This document shows, one piece after another, positions 47,303 through 57,385 of a stretch of 64,000 nucleotides of DNA. The position numbers and the translations under genes were made by a program. Source of the stretch: Dromaius novaehollandiae. Lineage: Eukaryota > Chordata > Aves > Casuariiformes > Dromaiidae. Each line of letters opens with the position of its first letter. Positions within the stretch are counted from its first letter, which is position 1. The stretch is taken from positions 66,411,601 through 66,475,600 of the forward strand of contig NC_088102.1 in assembly GCF_036370855.1 (NCBI RefSeq). The letters run 5' to 3'. The notes beneath the pieces were generated by a model. That model did no database searches and was not told the origin of the DNA. It saw only the letters and a list, made by a program, of their open reading frames with translations.

Positions 47303-48325
47303 TCAGGACTCTTCCTCTTCGTGGTCTACTTTAGGTCGGAAATTTTTCCTGTTCCTCTTCTTACTGCAATGGAATCCAACCGTTTCCACCAATGGCTCTT
47401 CATCTGCATCACTAAACCTTGCACTGAGTTTACTGTCTCTATTTAGGTCCCCCATCATCAGGCACCCCTCCTCTTCTGTTGCCTTCCCACTTCCACCATC
47501 TAAATGCTCCAACTCTACCTTATCCTCCTCCCTCAAGTCATCAGTCTTCTTAGGAGATTTTTCTCTCAGATATGTTTTTGTGTGTTTCTTATCATCCTCT
47601 CCTGCTGACATTTTCTTTTCCAGTCCATCAACACCCCTTTTAGTTGGTTTGGTGAAGACAATCCTTCCAGCACCACAGCTGGAGGGGTCCTGGTTGAAGT
47701 ATGGGGTGTAGCTATCTTGGCCAGCTGAGTTTTGTTCCTCTCTTTTCTTCAAACCCTCTAAAAATTCCATGGCCACTGCCCTGTTAGTCTTGTCACTAGA
47801 GTCTGAAACACCGTCTAGGCTATACTTGGTCCAGCGCTCTGGGTGTGCCACATAGTCAGGGACTGCAGCAGAAATTTTGGGAGCCTGCACTGGTTTGGTT
47901 TGCTTTCCAGGGCTTTCTGGAACCATGTTACTGGAAACAGTAGTTGGAGGCAAAGGACGTTTAAACCTGCCATCAACAACATTATCTTCAGGCATTGAGG
48001 GCACAGAGAGTTTGACTGCCTCTTCCAGGCAATCAAAAATGCTCTGGCTACGGAGAGAGAACGTAGAACTCATGCCTCTCAAGTGGAATGGCTGGATGGG
48101 AGATTTATGACTGCTGTTGGAAGAGTCAGAGGTCTCCCCTGATCTGTAACCCCCATCATCTACAGACAGCTCTTCTGGAGATATTGTATCAACTTCAGCT
48201 TCTTCTGCTAACCCAAAGTCATCGGAATCAGAATCGCTGAGTGACACTGTGTCAGAGGGCAGAACTCCTTCGCAGTCACCAGCCACTATACCCAGAAAGG
48301 GTTCACCTGCATCTTGATCTCCCAT
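47303..48325 (-). CDS. TSSC4: TSSC4, U5 snRNP assembly/recycling factor
   Basis: TSSC4 is a largely disordered nuclear protein reported to bind U5 snRNP components and help form the U4/U6.U5 tri-snRNP. The 340-residue frame, uninterrupted in one exon, compares with about 329 in human. Conserved blocks match in order: DTVSLSDSDSD (25-35), PFHLRGMSSTFS (79-90) with IFDCLE, VPDYVAHPERWTKYSL (155-170), FNQDPSSCGAGRIVFTKP (210-227) and VETVGFH (313-319), followed by a basic stretch and an acidic end. The start codon lies in AAAGATGG, a good Kozak context. An acceptor-like TTTGCATTCTAG ends near 48413 on the minus strand, suggesting an upstream non-coding exon in the CpG island. It lies tail-to-tail with TRPM5, as in mammals. 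No domain with enzymatic activity is visible. Confidence 0.96.
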   Translation of the reverse strand: MGDQDAGEPFLGIVAGDCEGVLPSDTVSLSDSDSDDFGLAEEAEVDTISPEELSVDDGGYRSGETSDSSNSSHKSPIQPFHLRGMSSTFSLRSQSIFDCLEEAVKLSVPSMPEDNVVDGRFKRPLPPTTVSSNMVPESPGKQTKPVQAPKISAAVPDYVAHPERWTKYSLDGVSDSSDKTNRAVAMEFLEGLKKREEQNSAGQDSYTPYFNQDPSSCGAGRIVFTKPTKRGVDGLEKKMSAGEDDKKHTKTYLREKSPKKTDDLREEDKVELEHLDGGSGKATEEEGCLMMGDLNRDSKLSARFSDADEEPLVETVGFHCSKKRNRKNFRPKVDHEEEES

Positions 48326-49733
48326 CTTTAGGCTATCGCTCCACTGATGTCTTTATGTCGGTCCAGGAACAGCAGCAAATATGGTTCTCCAAATACCCAA
48401 CGAGTTTAATGCCTAGAATGCAAAGGAGTTCAATAATTCAACTGTGATACAAGTACCATACATATGACTGTTATTCTGTGCCATGTAAATAATGGTTACA
48501 GCAGGACCAATTAAGTTATCAGCATCAAGTTTCTGAACAAATCCACATAACTGTCTTAGACACTTCTTCCAGCAATGACTTGTCCAGACTACACCCTATG
48601 TTCACCATACTGCATAAATCAACAGAAACGGACCCTAATCTCTTACTTTCTTTGGCCACTATTTTCCCTTGCTGCATTAGCACTATGTCTTGTGCCAATA
48701 ATCAGTGTATTCATTATACTGCTTGTTACAAAGCACACTATCACTGATCAAGGTCAGTGGCAGAGAAGTTTACAAAATATCAAGGCTAAAGTTTCATTTT
48801 TTCTTTACTGATATAAAGTACAGGCTTCATTCCTTCCCTGGCTTGAAGCTCTGTCATGTCATTACTAGGTTTCTGGGATCATGTGATGAGCTAGCTCAAG
48901 GAATCAGTCCAACTGGATTAGGAAAACTCATCACACATACCTTGCTTGTGCTAACACAGTGGAAGCAAGGGGAGCCTGCAACCGAGGGTCAACAGGAGCC
49001 GGCCCTTCCGTCAGTAAAAACAAACTGTGAAACCGAAGCCCGAGTTCAGTACAGGCTGGAATACCAGATTCGCTCTGTTATCCGATGGAAGGGAACTCTC
49101 CATAACTGAAGGTAGTTGGTGTTCACACTACTGCTTGCTCGGCAATAAGAAGTGGAGCTGGTGAACGTGCACCTCAGTTCAGCTCACAAAAACATGAAAT
49201 AACGAAATAGTTCTCGTATATTATTAGAATAAGCCCAACTACATAATTATAGGATCTTTTCATACAATGCAGTAAACAGACGTGGAAAGTCTGTTAGTCA
49301 CTCACTTTCTCTTGAGACTGAGTCAGCTTCCCCTCCTGAGGGTCAGTTCAAGCCACCAAAGATACAAGCACTTCCACCCTAGAAAACAAACATTTCCATT
49401 ACAATATTGGAAATGTAGTTTTAGAATGAGCTTTAAAAATAATTCCTTCTCTCTGAATCATCCCAAACTGCAGAACTGATTTCTAAATCTGACATAAGCT
49501 CACGCTAATATAAAAGTCTGCAGATATTTCTGGACTTTTGGCAGAAGAATAACACAGTCCCTAGCAAGGCTGGCGCCACTACATTTGCTCAGTCTCTACA
49601 TTCACATTGCCATCCTTAGAGTCTGTAGAACGGGAGATTTTTTAAAAAAACGAACACTGTAATTTGTATGCGCAGTAAACCATCAAGAAGTGAACTATAT
49701 TAGATACGGCCAAGAAAAATATGAAGCGAATAC
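48326..49733 (-). other. Probable TSSC4 5' UTR remainder and first intron
   Basis: It links the TSSC4 coding exon to the CpG island. The best minus-strand acceptor candidate leaves an exon edge at 48412. No coding sequence recognised; the frames at 48705-49109 and elsewhere have no support. Confidence 0.5.
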
Positions 49734-50039
49734 TTATGCACTGTGAGCACTAAATGCTGCAGGTAAAAAAGGGAGACCGAGGATGGCCCAGGGCCCCGTC
49801 GCAGGGACCAAGGATGGCGCAGGGCTGCATTTCCAAAGAATGGCCGTGCTCACAACGCGGGCCAGATTTCCATTAGGCATTAAAATACAGAGAAACTTCC
49901 GGAAAACTGAGCGGAGCGAGTGCTGCGCTGCATGTACAGCCTGGCCGCCTTTGACGGGGGGAGCTGCTGATTGCTCCGGCAAACACGACCCTGCCGTAAC
50001 CGCTAAGTAGGAAGTAACCGGCTGGAAAAATCTTACGCC

Positions 50040-50048
50040 CTTCCGGTT
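50040..50048 (-). promoter_or_regulatory. ETS/GABP-type site
   Basis: Minus strand AACCGGAAG, immediately before the candidate TSSC4 exon 1 donor. ETS sites of this form are typical of housekeeping CpG-island promoters. Confidence 0.5.
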
Positions 50049-50362
50049 CAGCCTCGCAGGGCGGCGCGGGCCCGGCCCGGCCCGGCCCGGCAGCTCCCCG
50101 GGCGGGAAGGGCCGCCTCACGCTCCTCCATGCCGCTCCCCGTCACGCAGGCCGGTGCCCTGCAGCCGCGGGAGGACACAGGCGCCATCGCCCCGCGCCGT
50201 GCGGCAGCCCCCCCCCGGCCGCGGGGGAGGGCAGGCCCCCGCCGGCCTCTCCCTGCGACCCCGGCCGCCCCCCGGGCCCGCAGCGCCCTACCGCGGCCCC
50301 GCGCGGCCCAGCGGCTCCTCGCAGCAGCCGCCCGCCGTCCTCCCGCGTGCCGCCCGCGCGGC

Positions 50363-50373
50363 GCACGCTGGGA
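50363..50373 (-). promoter_or_regulatory. Possible ZNF143-type half site
   Basis: The minus strand reads TCCCAGCGTGC, matching only the right half of the long ACTACAANTCCCAGNANGC motif. The left half is lost. Confidence 0.3.
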
Positions 50374-50392
50374 CACTGAGCAGGGCCCTGCG

Positions 50393-50411
50393 ACTACAAG
50401 CCCCAGCAGGC
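50393..50411 (+). promoter_or_regulatory. ZNF143/STAF-type motif 1
   Basis: ACTACAAGCCCCAGCAGGC, close to the long ZNF143 (STAF) consensus ACTACAANTCCCAGNANGC found in vertebrate CpG-island promoters. Confidence 0.75.
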
Positions 50412-50457
50412 AAAGCGGCGCGGAAAGGGCGGGAAGTCCATTTCGCCGCCCCCATTT

Positions 50458-50476
50458 GCATCCTGGGAGTTGTAGT
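50458..50476 (-). promoter_or_regulatory. ZNF143/STAF-type motif 2
   Basis: The minus strand reads ACTACAACTCCCAGGATGC, a full match to the ACTACAANTCCCAGNANGC consensus. It is the best of the three copies and lies opposite in orientation to the other two. Confidence 0.8.
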
Positions 50477-50544
50477 TCGCCCGCTCGTCCCCCGTGGGGG
50501 ACATTTTGAGAGCTGGGGCCCGCGGCGGAACGCGGCACGGCGGG

Positions 50545-50563
50545 ACTACGGCTCCCAGGGTGC
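50545..50563 (+). promoter_or_regulatory. ZNF143/STAF-type motif 3
   Basis: ACTACGGCTCCCAGGGTGC, matching the long consensus except for GG in place of AA after ACTAC and a G for A near the end. Confidence 0.65.
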
Positions 50564-51312
50564 ACCGCGGGCGGCGCCGCTGCCCTGCGCCATTTTGAAG
50601 CCTGGGAGGAGAAGGAGGGTGTCGCAGTGGGAGGCGGTTTGGGGGCTGTGGGGTCCGTGCCCTGCGGCCGGACAGCGATGGCCCCGCCGTCGTGGTGTAC
50701 GGGACGGGGGTCCCGGCCGTTCCCGAGCCCGGTGGCTAAGGGCCCCGCGGCGAGCCGCCTCTCGGGGCCGCCCAAGGGGCGCCGCCACCTCCTGCGTCCC
50801 TGCAACTGCCTGACAAAAACGTCCAGCAGAGCCTTTTTTTCTCATCAGAAAAGTAGGCGTTTGGCCACAGTGAAAATGTCAGAGGAAGTGCTCCCTCCCT
50901 CCCCCTTTTTAAAATTTCTATGTACTTTTTAACCAGAAAACCCCAAGTCACTAGGGGCATAAAACCAGTGTCCAGCCAAAAAAAGGAAATGTTTCCATTT
51001 TCTCTCCCAGAAGAACATAATGTGTGTGTGCATGGAAAAGTGGAATTCTTTCTGGAAATGTTTTATTGGTTTTGGCTAAAGATGCTTCATTTTTTTCCCC
51101 CTCATTCAGTGCAAAGTTTAAATTTTCAGTGGAAATAAACTTCTCAAGTGGCTTTAATATTTAGCTCATTTACAGTATGTTCAGGGGGAAAAAAGGGGGA
51201 GGAAAGTCTAGTCTTTGAGTGTGATACACCATCATATCATACAGAAGCTTGCAGGGTTTTCTTTTTTTTCTGTTTTTTTTTTCCTTTTTTTCCCCCTCCA
51301 CCCCTTTCCCAG

Positions 51313-51619
51313 GCAGGTGGGTGCCCGCATGTGCCTTGCATGATTGTGGGGGCTTCATCATTAAATGGAATTAAATTAATGCCTGCAAAGGGTCTGAACT
51401 GCTAAAGGCCAGGCCTTTATGTAATCAGGTCGCCCATCACTGAAGGATTAAGAGAAACATAGGACTTTGGGCCTTGTAGATAAGCAAAGCTCCTTGTTCA
51501 CACCATCATTTTGCAACGAAAGATGGAACTGCTGTGTAGTCCCACCACATTGGATTTTGGAGACACCTTTCTTTCCACGGTATCTGAACCCTGTTTCGTC
51601 TCGGTTTCTTTGCTTAAAG
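51313..51619 (+). other. Candidate non-coding exon A (splice-site bounded)
   Basis: It is preceded by about 60 bp of almost pure pyrimidine ending CCCAG and followed by a textbook AAAG|GTAAGT donor. The 307-bp interior has stops in all plus frames. It lies about 0.5 kb beyond the CpG island, so a divergent non-coding RNA is possible. No homology supports it. Confidence 0.3.
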
Positions 51620-51767
51620 GTAAGTTTATGTCTGTGTCCTAAAAGACTTCACTGAAGCCCTTTAAGAGGGGCCTCACTGTGAGTCATCTGTAATATAAAC
51701 TGCAGCCATTTGCATTGTCAATTTTTAAATATATATACTTTCGCCTTCTGGAGTGTTGCTAACTACA

Positions 51768-51799
51768 GTAATTTATGAGATGAGTAATTTATGAGATGA
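51768..51799 (+). repeat. 16-bp perfect tandem duplication
   Basis: GTAATTTATGAGATGA occurs twice in direct succession at 51768-51783 and 51784-51799. Confidence 0.95.
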
Positions 51800-53555
51800 G
51801 AGCTGTGTTTGGAGTACATTTGGCAGCAATAACAAGGTTAGCACAAAATGTCTTTCGTCTGGCTGGAGCTGTGCTGCAGTTTTAAATCAACAGTTTGAGA
51901 GGTGTTTCCCCATTTGGTGATCCTTTTTTAAAATATATACATGTATATATAGTGTGGTCACAGACATTAAAATGGTTTCCTGGCTGGAGGGAGGGAGAGA
52001 GGAAAAAAGTCCTCTGGTATCTACTAGGAGCAGATATGGGGAGGGTAGTAAACAGGCAAAGGAAGCCATTTGAAAGGGGAAATAAAAATAAAACATGGGT
52101 AAAATCCGCCCCTGCTGTGTAACGCTATGTAGCATGTCAGGGATGTACCAGGAGTGAATCTGTGAGAGTAAAAAGGAGGAAGCAAGGAAAGGCTGTAGAG
52201 TAGGCAGCGGTGTGTCCTGTTTTTGTAAGGGTGGAGACAAAATGGGGTCTGGTGCAAATGGACGAAATGCTTTAAAAACCTGGTTTTAATGCTAGGGCAG
52301 TTAGGGGCTCAAAGAGGCAGAAAAAGGCTACACCACCTCCACTCTCTCCATCACCCATGAATCTGGGTGCCTTCAGGGACAAGCCCCAGTCCTGGGTTTC
52401 TGGAGGCCACTGGCATTGCTAGGCGTAGTCCCTGCTCAGTCTTCGCCTGGATGCTACGGCTGTTGATGGCCAGAGTCACCTTCAGAAAATGGCTGTACCC
52501 ATTTTCTCCTTCCTGCCTTTTTGCAGAAGATTAGTACCACATGCTGCAGAGTACTGGGGGCGAGCTGCTTTTTCTGGTGACCGAGGACAAGGCATTTTGT
52601 AGTGGTGGCTATACTGGTGTGTTGGGGTTTTTTGCGCTATTGCTTGGCGACAACTGAAATAAAAATAATGAGTCAGAGCCTGAAGATGAACAGATGGTAA
52701 AGCGTTTTTCCCCTAGCCAATATGAACTAAGGTGGCTTGAAGAGGAGCGGGGGCTTGGACCGTGGCCCTAAGCTGCAGCGCGGGCAATCATCCAAACGAG
52801 AGCGGTGCGTCCTGAGCGCAGGCTGTGAGGGGCCGGCTCCACCACAGCCTGGGCTTCTTGGGGGAGATGGCCTCGGGCGCCTGCAGGAAGCTAGCGCGTC
52901 CCCGCACACGGGGACGGCATGTGTGAATGCACACCCGTCACAGCCCTGCTAGTGGGAGCTCCATGCACCTTTCTTGCAAATACATCCGTCATTTGGTGCC
53001 CATCTGGTAACGATTTCTGCTACTCAAGTGGCAGAGTCCTGCCCTGGTCTACGCACTGAAGGCTCCTGCTGCTTCTGCTCTCAGAGGCCAGCGTAGATGT
53101 TGACAGGGAGCTCCTGCCCCTCTCCTCATGGCTATTGGAAAGTGGCAGGCAATTCCCCGGGAATGGGGGAAGCTCCTCGTGGTGGGACCACAACAGTTGC
53201 TATAGGTCTCTGCAGTGGGGGACTAGGAAGTGACAGTGGCACAGTATCTATCAGATGCTAGAGAGCCCCTAAGATCCTGGAAGCCAGACAGAGCACGCAG
53301 ATGCATTTTCTGTGCCTCGTCATGCATCTGGAAGGAGGGTGGAAGTGAGCCTGGTCTGGCTGTGCTCAGCCGATGCTGTAGAGCCTGAAGGGAAGCAGGG
53401 AGGGAAAGGTGTGTTTTCCTGGAGCCAGAATCAATAATAGCACAGTTGCGAAGACCACAGTCTCCTCTGCTGGGAGGCTGCAGTTGCACCAAGGCAGAGT
53501 GGGGTAAAGGTAATGGCTGAAGGACATAATCAGAGTTGCCCTCTTCCATTTGCAG

Positions 53556-53592
53556 GAAGGAAAGCCTACAAGTGGCCATGAAATCCTGTTGG
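53556..53592 (+). other. Candidate micro-exon B (splice-site bounded)
   Basis: A 37-bp segment after CTCTTCCATTTGCAG and before GTGAGT. Both splice signals are strong by eye. Function unknown, and a chance pairing of signals is possible. Confidence 0.2.
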
Positions 53593-56500
53593 GTGAGTTT
53601 CCAGGAGCTCAGTGTTTGACACTCTTGTCTACGTGGAGCTTTGCTCACTGGTTTTGCTTTGCACTTTCATTTGGTCCTGGCTCACCTAAAAGCAGTTTTG
53701 ATTTATTTCAGTGCTGTTTATCCATGTTGGTGTTTTGTTTTGTTTTTTTTACCCTAAGGTAACTACATCAAAGTAGTTACTGTGGAGTTAGTCTTAACGC
53801 GGGCAGCCCACGAAGCTCTGAACCCCGCTTTCCATCAGCCTGATCTTTCAAATACCAAAGTTATTGCTGACATGGAGAGGACCTGTGCTGAGAACCTGCA
53901 TCCCTTGCTCTGTTAGAGACACTGTATGTGTAGGAGATGCCGAACATGACATTTCATTGGGGGAAGCTGAAGTCGTTTAAGACCAAATTAATGTGCTGTG
54001 CAATTCTTTGAAGTTTAAAACGAACAAAAAAATAGTTGGGGAGTTCTGTTCATTTTGGCTTAGCTACAGAATATTTTTACTAAAAAGCCTTCTCATTCTT
54101 GCCTCTTTTTTTTTTCTTTCCTATCATTGGCCCCAGCGTGTTTAATATTAACAGCAGTTGAGAATGGCTGAGAGACTGTTTGAACCAGTCGAGTGCCTTG
54201 AAGTTAGTATTTATTTAAAAAAACAAACATAAATGCCTAAAACTCCCCAAACGTCCTGTTAGAACATGACCTGTAGATACTTCATTAACTGACGTGACTT
54301 TGTAGTCAACACCGAGCTTTGCATTTACCACCACTAAACCTTGCTGGAGGGACTCTCCCCAGCTTGCTCCAAGCCTGCAGGCAGTGTTATACGTGAGCAG
54401 TCGTGCCTGGCCTAACACCAACACCTCACTGCTACTCAGCAAAGCTGTGTTCTGACACCAGTTAATGCCCTAGAAACACAGGGCCAAGAAACACTTAAAA
54501 AGTGTAATTAGCCTCTAACTAGAAATGTTACTTGCAACCGCTGGCATTTGAGCTGGGTCATCTAAAACCAGTAGGGAAACACCAGGCAATCCACATTCTC
54601 ACGCCCAGCTGCAAAGGTATCCTCTGTAACGCATCTGCAAGTGTGAAAACACTAACGCAGCACACTTAGTGGCTGGGTGGTGGTTTCTTTTTGCTCAAGT
54701 ACCCTGGTATCTGGGGAGGTGAAAGCATCCAGCTGCCTGCTTCATACACACCGAGTGCCAGAGGCTGGCCAAAGCGTTTGCGTTGAAACAGTGTGTCTTT
54801 GCATATGGACCCTCCCGCTTAGGGTATGCCCTGCACCAGGTAATCTGATGCTCCCTGGGTTGAAATTGGTAGAGTGGTTAGGCAAAAATATGCTGGATTA
54901 ACACCACACCTTTTGCTAAACTGTGCAGCTTTGTGCTTGGAGGTTTTTGGTTTCTAGCCTGTGTCTTCACCGCTAAACGCAGACTGAGTCATGTAGTTGA
55001 TTGCGTTTGCATCTTCCCTTCAGCATTCACTGAAGGCAAATGCCCCTTGAACCTTCACCAAGGTGCAACGCGAGCTGGTGACTGGCAGGGGATGGACTGC
55101 TGCATCTTCAGCGAGACTGACCCTGCGAGCGTGAGACCTTCAGTCGCACCACAGAGCCAACGTCCTGATGCCTGCACCGTCACGCTTCCCTCAGCTTGAG
55201 CTTGCCCTCAACTGAAACACCCTCCTCTCCTGCAATGGGAAGAACCACGCCACCACGTCCAGCAAAGGAAACAGTTCAGAGCAGGAATTTGGGCACAGCC
55301 ACTGTGTGACAGGCTCTTCATCACCCACCCTGGGAAGTGGAGCTGGCAGCGAGGGAAGCCAGCATCCAGCAGGGAAGGTACTGCTCTCCCTTGTACTACA
55401 AAGCAACCTCCGCCTTGAACAGCTCTCCGGTGGGGGGACTGGCTCGATTTTCCCTCTGTGGTAACGCTGTGAGACCTGATTAGAGCTTAAACAACCTCTT
55501 AAGGAAGGGACATAGCAATTATACCTTCCCTGTTGGTCCCAACTGTCCTAGGAGGAAATCATTAGGCACATTGCTACTTTTAAAACAGTCTTGAATCAGC
55601 TTATGAAATAGAGCTGGCCAAAGCAAAAATAACCCCCGAACTTCTAATTAAAAAGAGAAACCATTTTGAGAGTTTTTTTTAAACCAGTTAGGGAGGGGAG
55701 AGAGAATTCTGCTGAAGAGGGTCCAACTTGCTATAGTTTAGAAAAAAATCATACTTACATTTTCTGTGAAAATTGCTTTTAGACAGAAAAAAGATGCACA
55801 AAAATATTCATAGGAGTCAGAAGTCTACAGTAATGTCTATAGCGACTGCTCCTTCATTTCTAAGCTCTGTAGGCCTCCGAAGAGCAAAGTTTAAAAAAAT
55901 CCCCCAAAAGCGCAAGTCGTTGTTGTCAGTGTAATATGAGAACAAGCGAGCTGCAAGTTTTCCACCCACCCCTTCCCTTCACAGTGGCTTTATCCGTGCG
56001 GCCTCACATGCTCCTACACAGCAGGGCTGCTATTTTCCAAGAATAACTGGTGTCTTCACTTAACAGCGCCTTAAAGGAGCCTGGTTTGCCGATTCCCCTC
56101 TCAGATGGAGCACTGCATACAACTCATCAGTTTTGAGCACGTCAGGGTTACTATTCAGACCTGAGGTGCCGACAGAGGGGATCGCGTTTAGCCGGGGGAG
56201 GTTTAAGGACCCAGCTATGCTTCGAGGCTGACAGCCCAAGGCACTGCTGTTCCCGCACACAGCTCGGAGGCCAAACATGCACTGTGCTTCGCGAGCTTGT
56301 TTCCACTATCGTTTGTCTCCCTGTTGAACGCCAGCCCGAGTCTGACCGTGACTCACATCAGGTTAATCCCAGCTCCAAAGAGGCAGGAATAATTGTATCT
56401 CCATCTGGAGCAACAATGCAGCACCACAACCCAAATGTTTTAAGGCAGGAAGCAAAGAACATCCTATTCACGGGAAACCACCTTGAGGGTCATCTAAGGA

Positions 56501-56683
56501 CTGCGTTCCCTAAAGCCTAAATTTTGCCTGAATGCAAGAACCAGCGACGCTGTTCTTGTGGAAGACGTGGCAGAAATCTGTTTGCATTGGAAAGAGTAAC
56601 ACATCATTAAAAATCCACTAACAAGGGTTTTTGTTTTGTTTCTTTTTATTGTTTTTAAATATCACTTTTTTTTTTCTTTCCAG

Positions 56684-56715
56684 AAGTCATTATGTCCGAC
56701 TCCATTAACATTCAG
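56684..56715 (+). other. Candidate micro-exon C (splice-site bounded)
   Basis: A 32-bp segment after ACTTTTTTTTTTCTTTCCAG and before GTAAAC. It contains an ATG opening the frame MSDSINIQ to the donor. I do not recognise a protein with this start, so it is recorded only as a candidate. Confidence 0.2.
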
Positions 56716-57379
56716 GTAAACAAGTGAAAGAACAACAGATGGGCATGATCTCTCAGCACGGGCACAGCCGCCGGGAGCAGGGCTTTCTGCCTTTCCTGAG
56801 GCAGCTGAACATGGCTCTCCCTCACCCACGCTCCCTCCCTCTCCGTACCAGCAGCGGGGGCCGCCTCCGGACATCCATGCTGCAAAAGCAGTGAAAAGTC
56901 CAAGACAGGGCAAGGAAAGGCAGGCAGTTGTGGGATCACAGCGCTAGGCCTCCTCCCTGGCTCTCCTCTCAGCAGGGCTCTCCCCGATGGCACGGAGGGG
57001 CAGGCGGTGGCAGCAGAGGACATTTGGGGCTGTTCCCCGTCACTAGGAGAAGCCCCTTGGGCATGCACAGTATTGCCACCACAGGGCCCCCCCTCAAAAT
57101 TTCAACACAGTGACCAGATTTTGCAATACGTATTAGCTCCCCCACAGCTGTGTCCTCCATCGCTTGAGGGGGGCACAATTGCAGCGGCCACCGCTGCCGG
57201 CGAGCACCGTCTGCCTCCCCTCGGTACCACTACAAATGCCCCCCCAGCCTGCCCACCTCCCCGTCCCGGAGGCTGCTGAACCCGTGCCGTTGAAGCCTGG
57301 TTCACAAAGCGTCCTGGTGTTAAGGTTAACTGGTTGTAGATTGCAGCGGCTCATCACACTATGCACACTATGAGAAACG

Positions 57380-57385
57380 TTTATT
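57380..57385 (-). promoter_or_regulatory. Candidate distal CD81 poly(A) signal
   Basis: Minus strand AATAAA (plus TTTATT) about 3.3 kb downstream of the CD81 stop. It would imply a very long alternative 3' UTR and is less likely than the proximal signal. Confidence 0.25.

Larger units (their letters stand above)
49780..50800. promoter_or_regulatory. CpG island, probable TSSC4 promoter
   Basis: About 1 kb of dense CpG in an otherwise AT-rich window. It includes a (CCCGG)4 run at 50071-50090, GC boxes such as GGGCGG, an ETS-type ACCGGAAG on the minus strand (50040-50047), a YY1-like GCCATTTT at 50589-50596, and three long ZNF143-type motifs. A minus-strand donor GGGC|GTAAGA gives a candidate TSSC4 first exon ending at 50037. 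The long frames here, including 49873-50805, are GC-bias artefacts. No TATA box is evident. Confidence 0.85.
50850..57379. other. Intergenic region between TSSC4 promoter and CD81 3' side
   Basis: No protein-coding gene recognised. The 141-codon minus frame at 53223-53648 and smaller frames resemble nothing I know. There is a strong pyrimidine tract near 51251-51312, a 16-bp tandem duplication near 51768, and three plus-strand segments bounded by splice-like signals (listed separately). From about 56.7 kb onward GC content rises again. Confidence 0.55.

Noticed and set aside
47265-47711. 148-codon plus-strand frame
   Set aside because: It is antisense to the well-supported TSSC4 coding exon and resembles no protein.
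49873-50805. 310-codon minus-strand open frame, plus overlapping frames on both strands
   Set aside because: It lies wholly in the CpG island. Its translation is dominated by Arg, Gly, Ala and Pro, and similar long frames occur on both strands. This is a GC-composition artefact.
53223-53648. 141-codon minus-strand frame
   Set aside because: No recognisable domain or family, no signal peptide, no flanking promoter or poly(A) evidence. Compatible with chance in a GC-moderate region.
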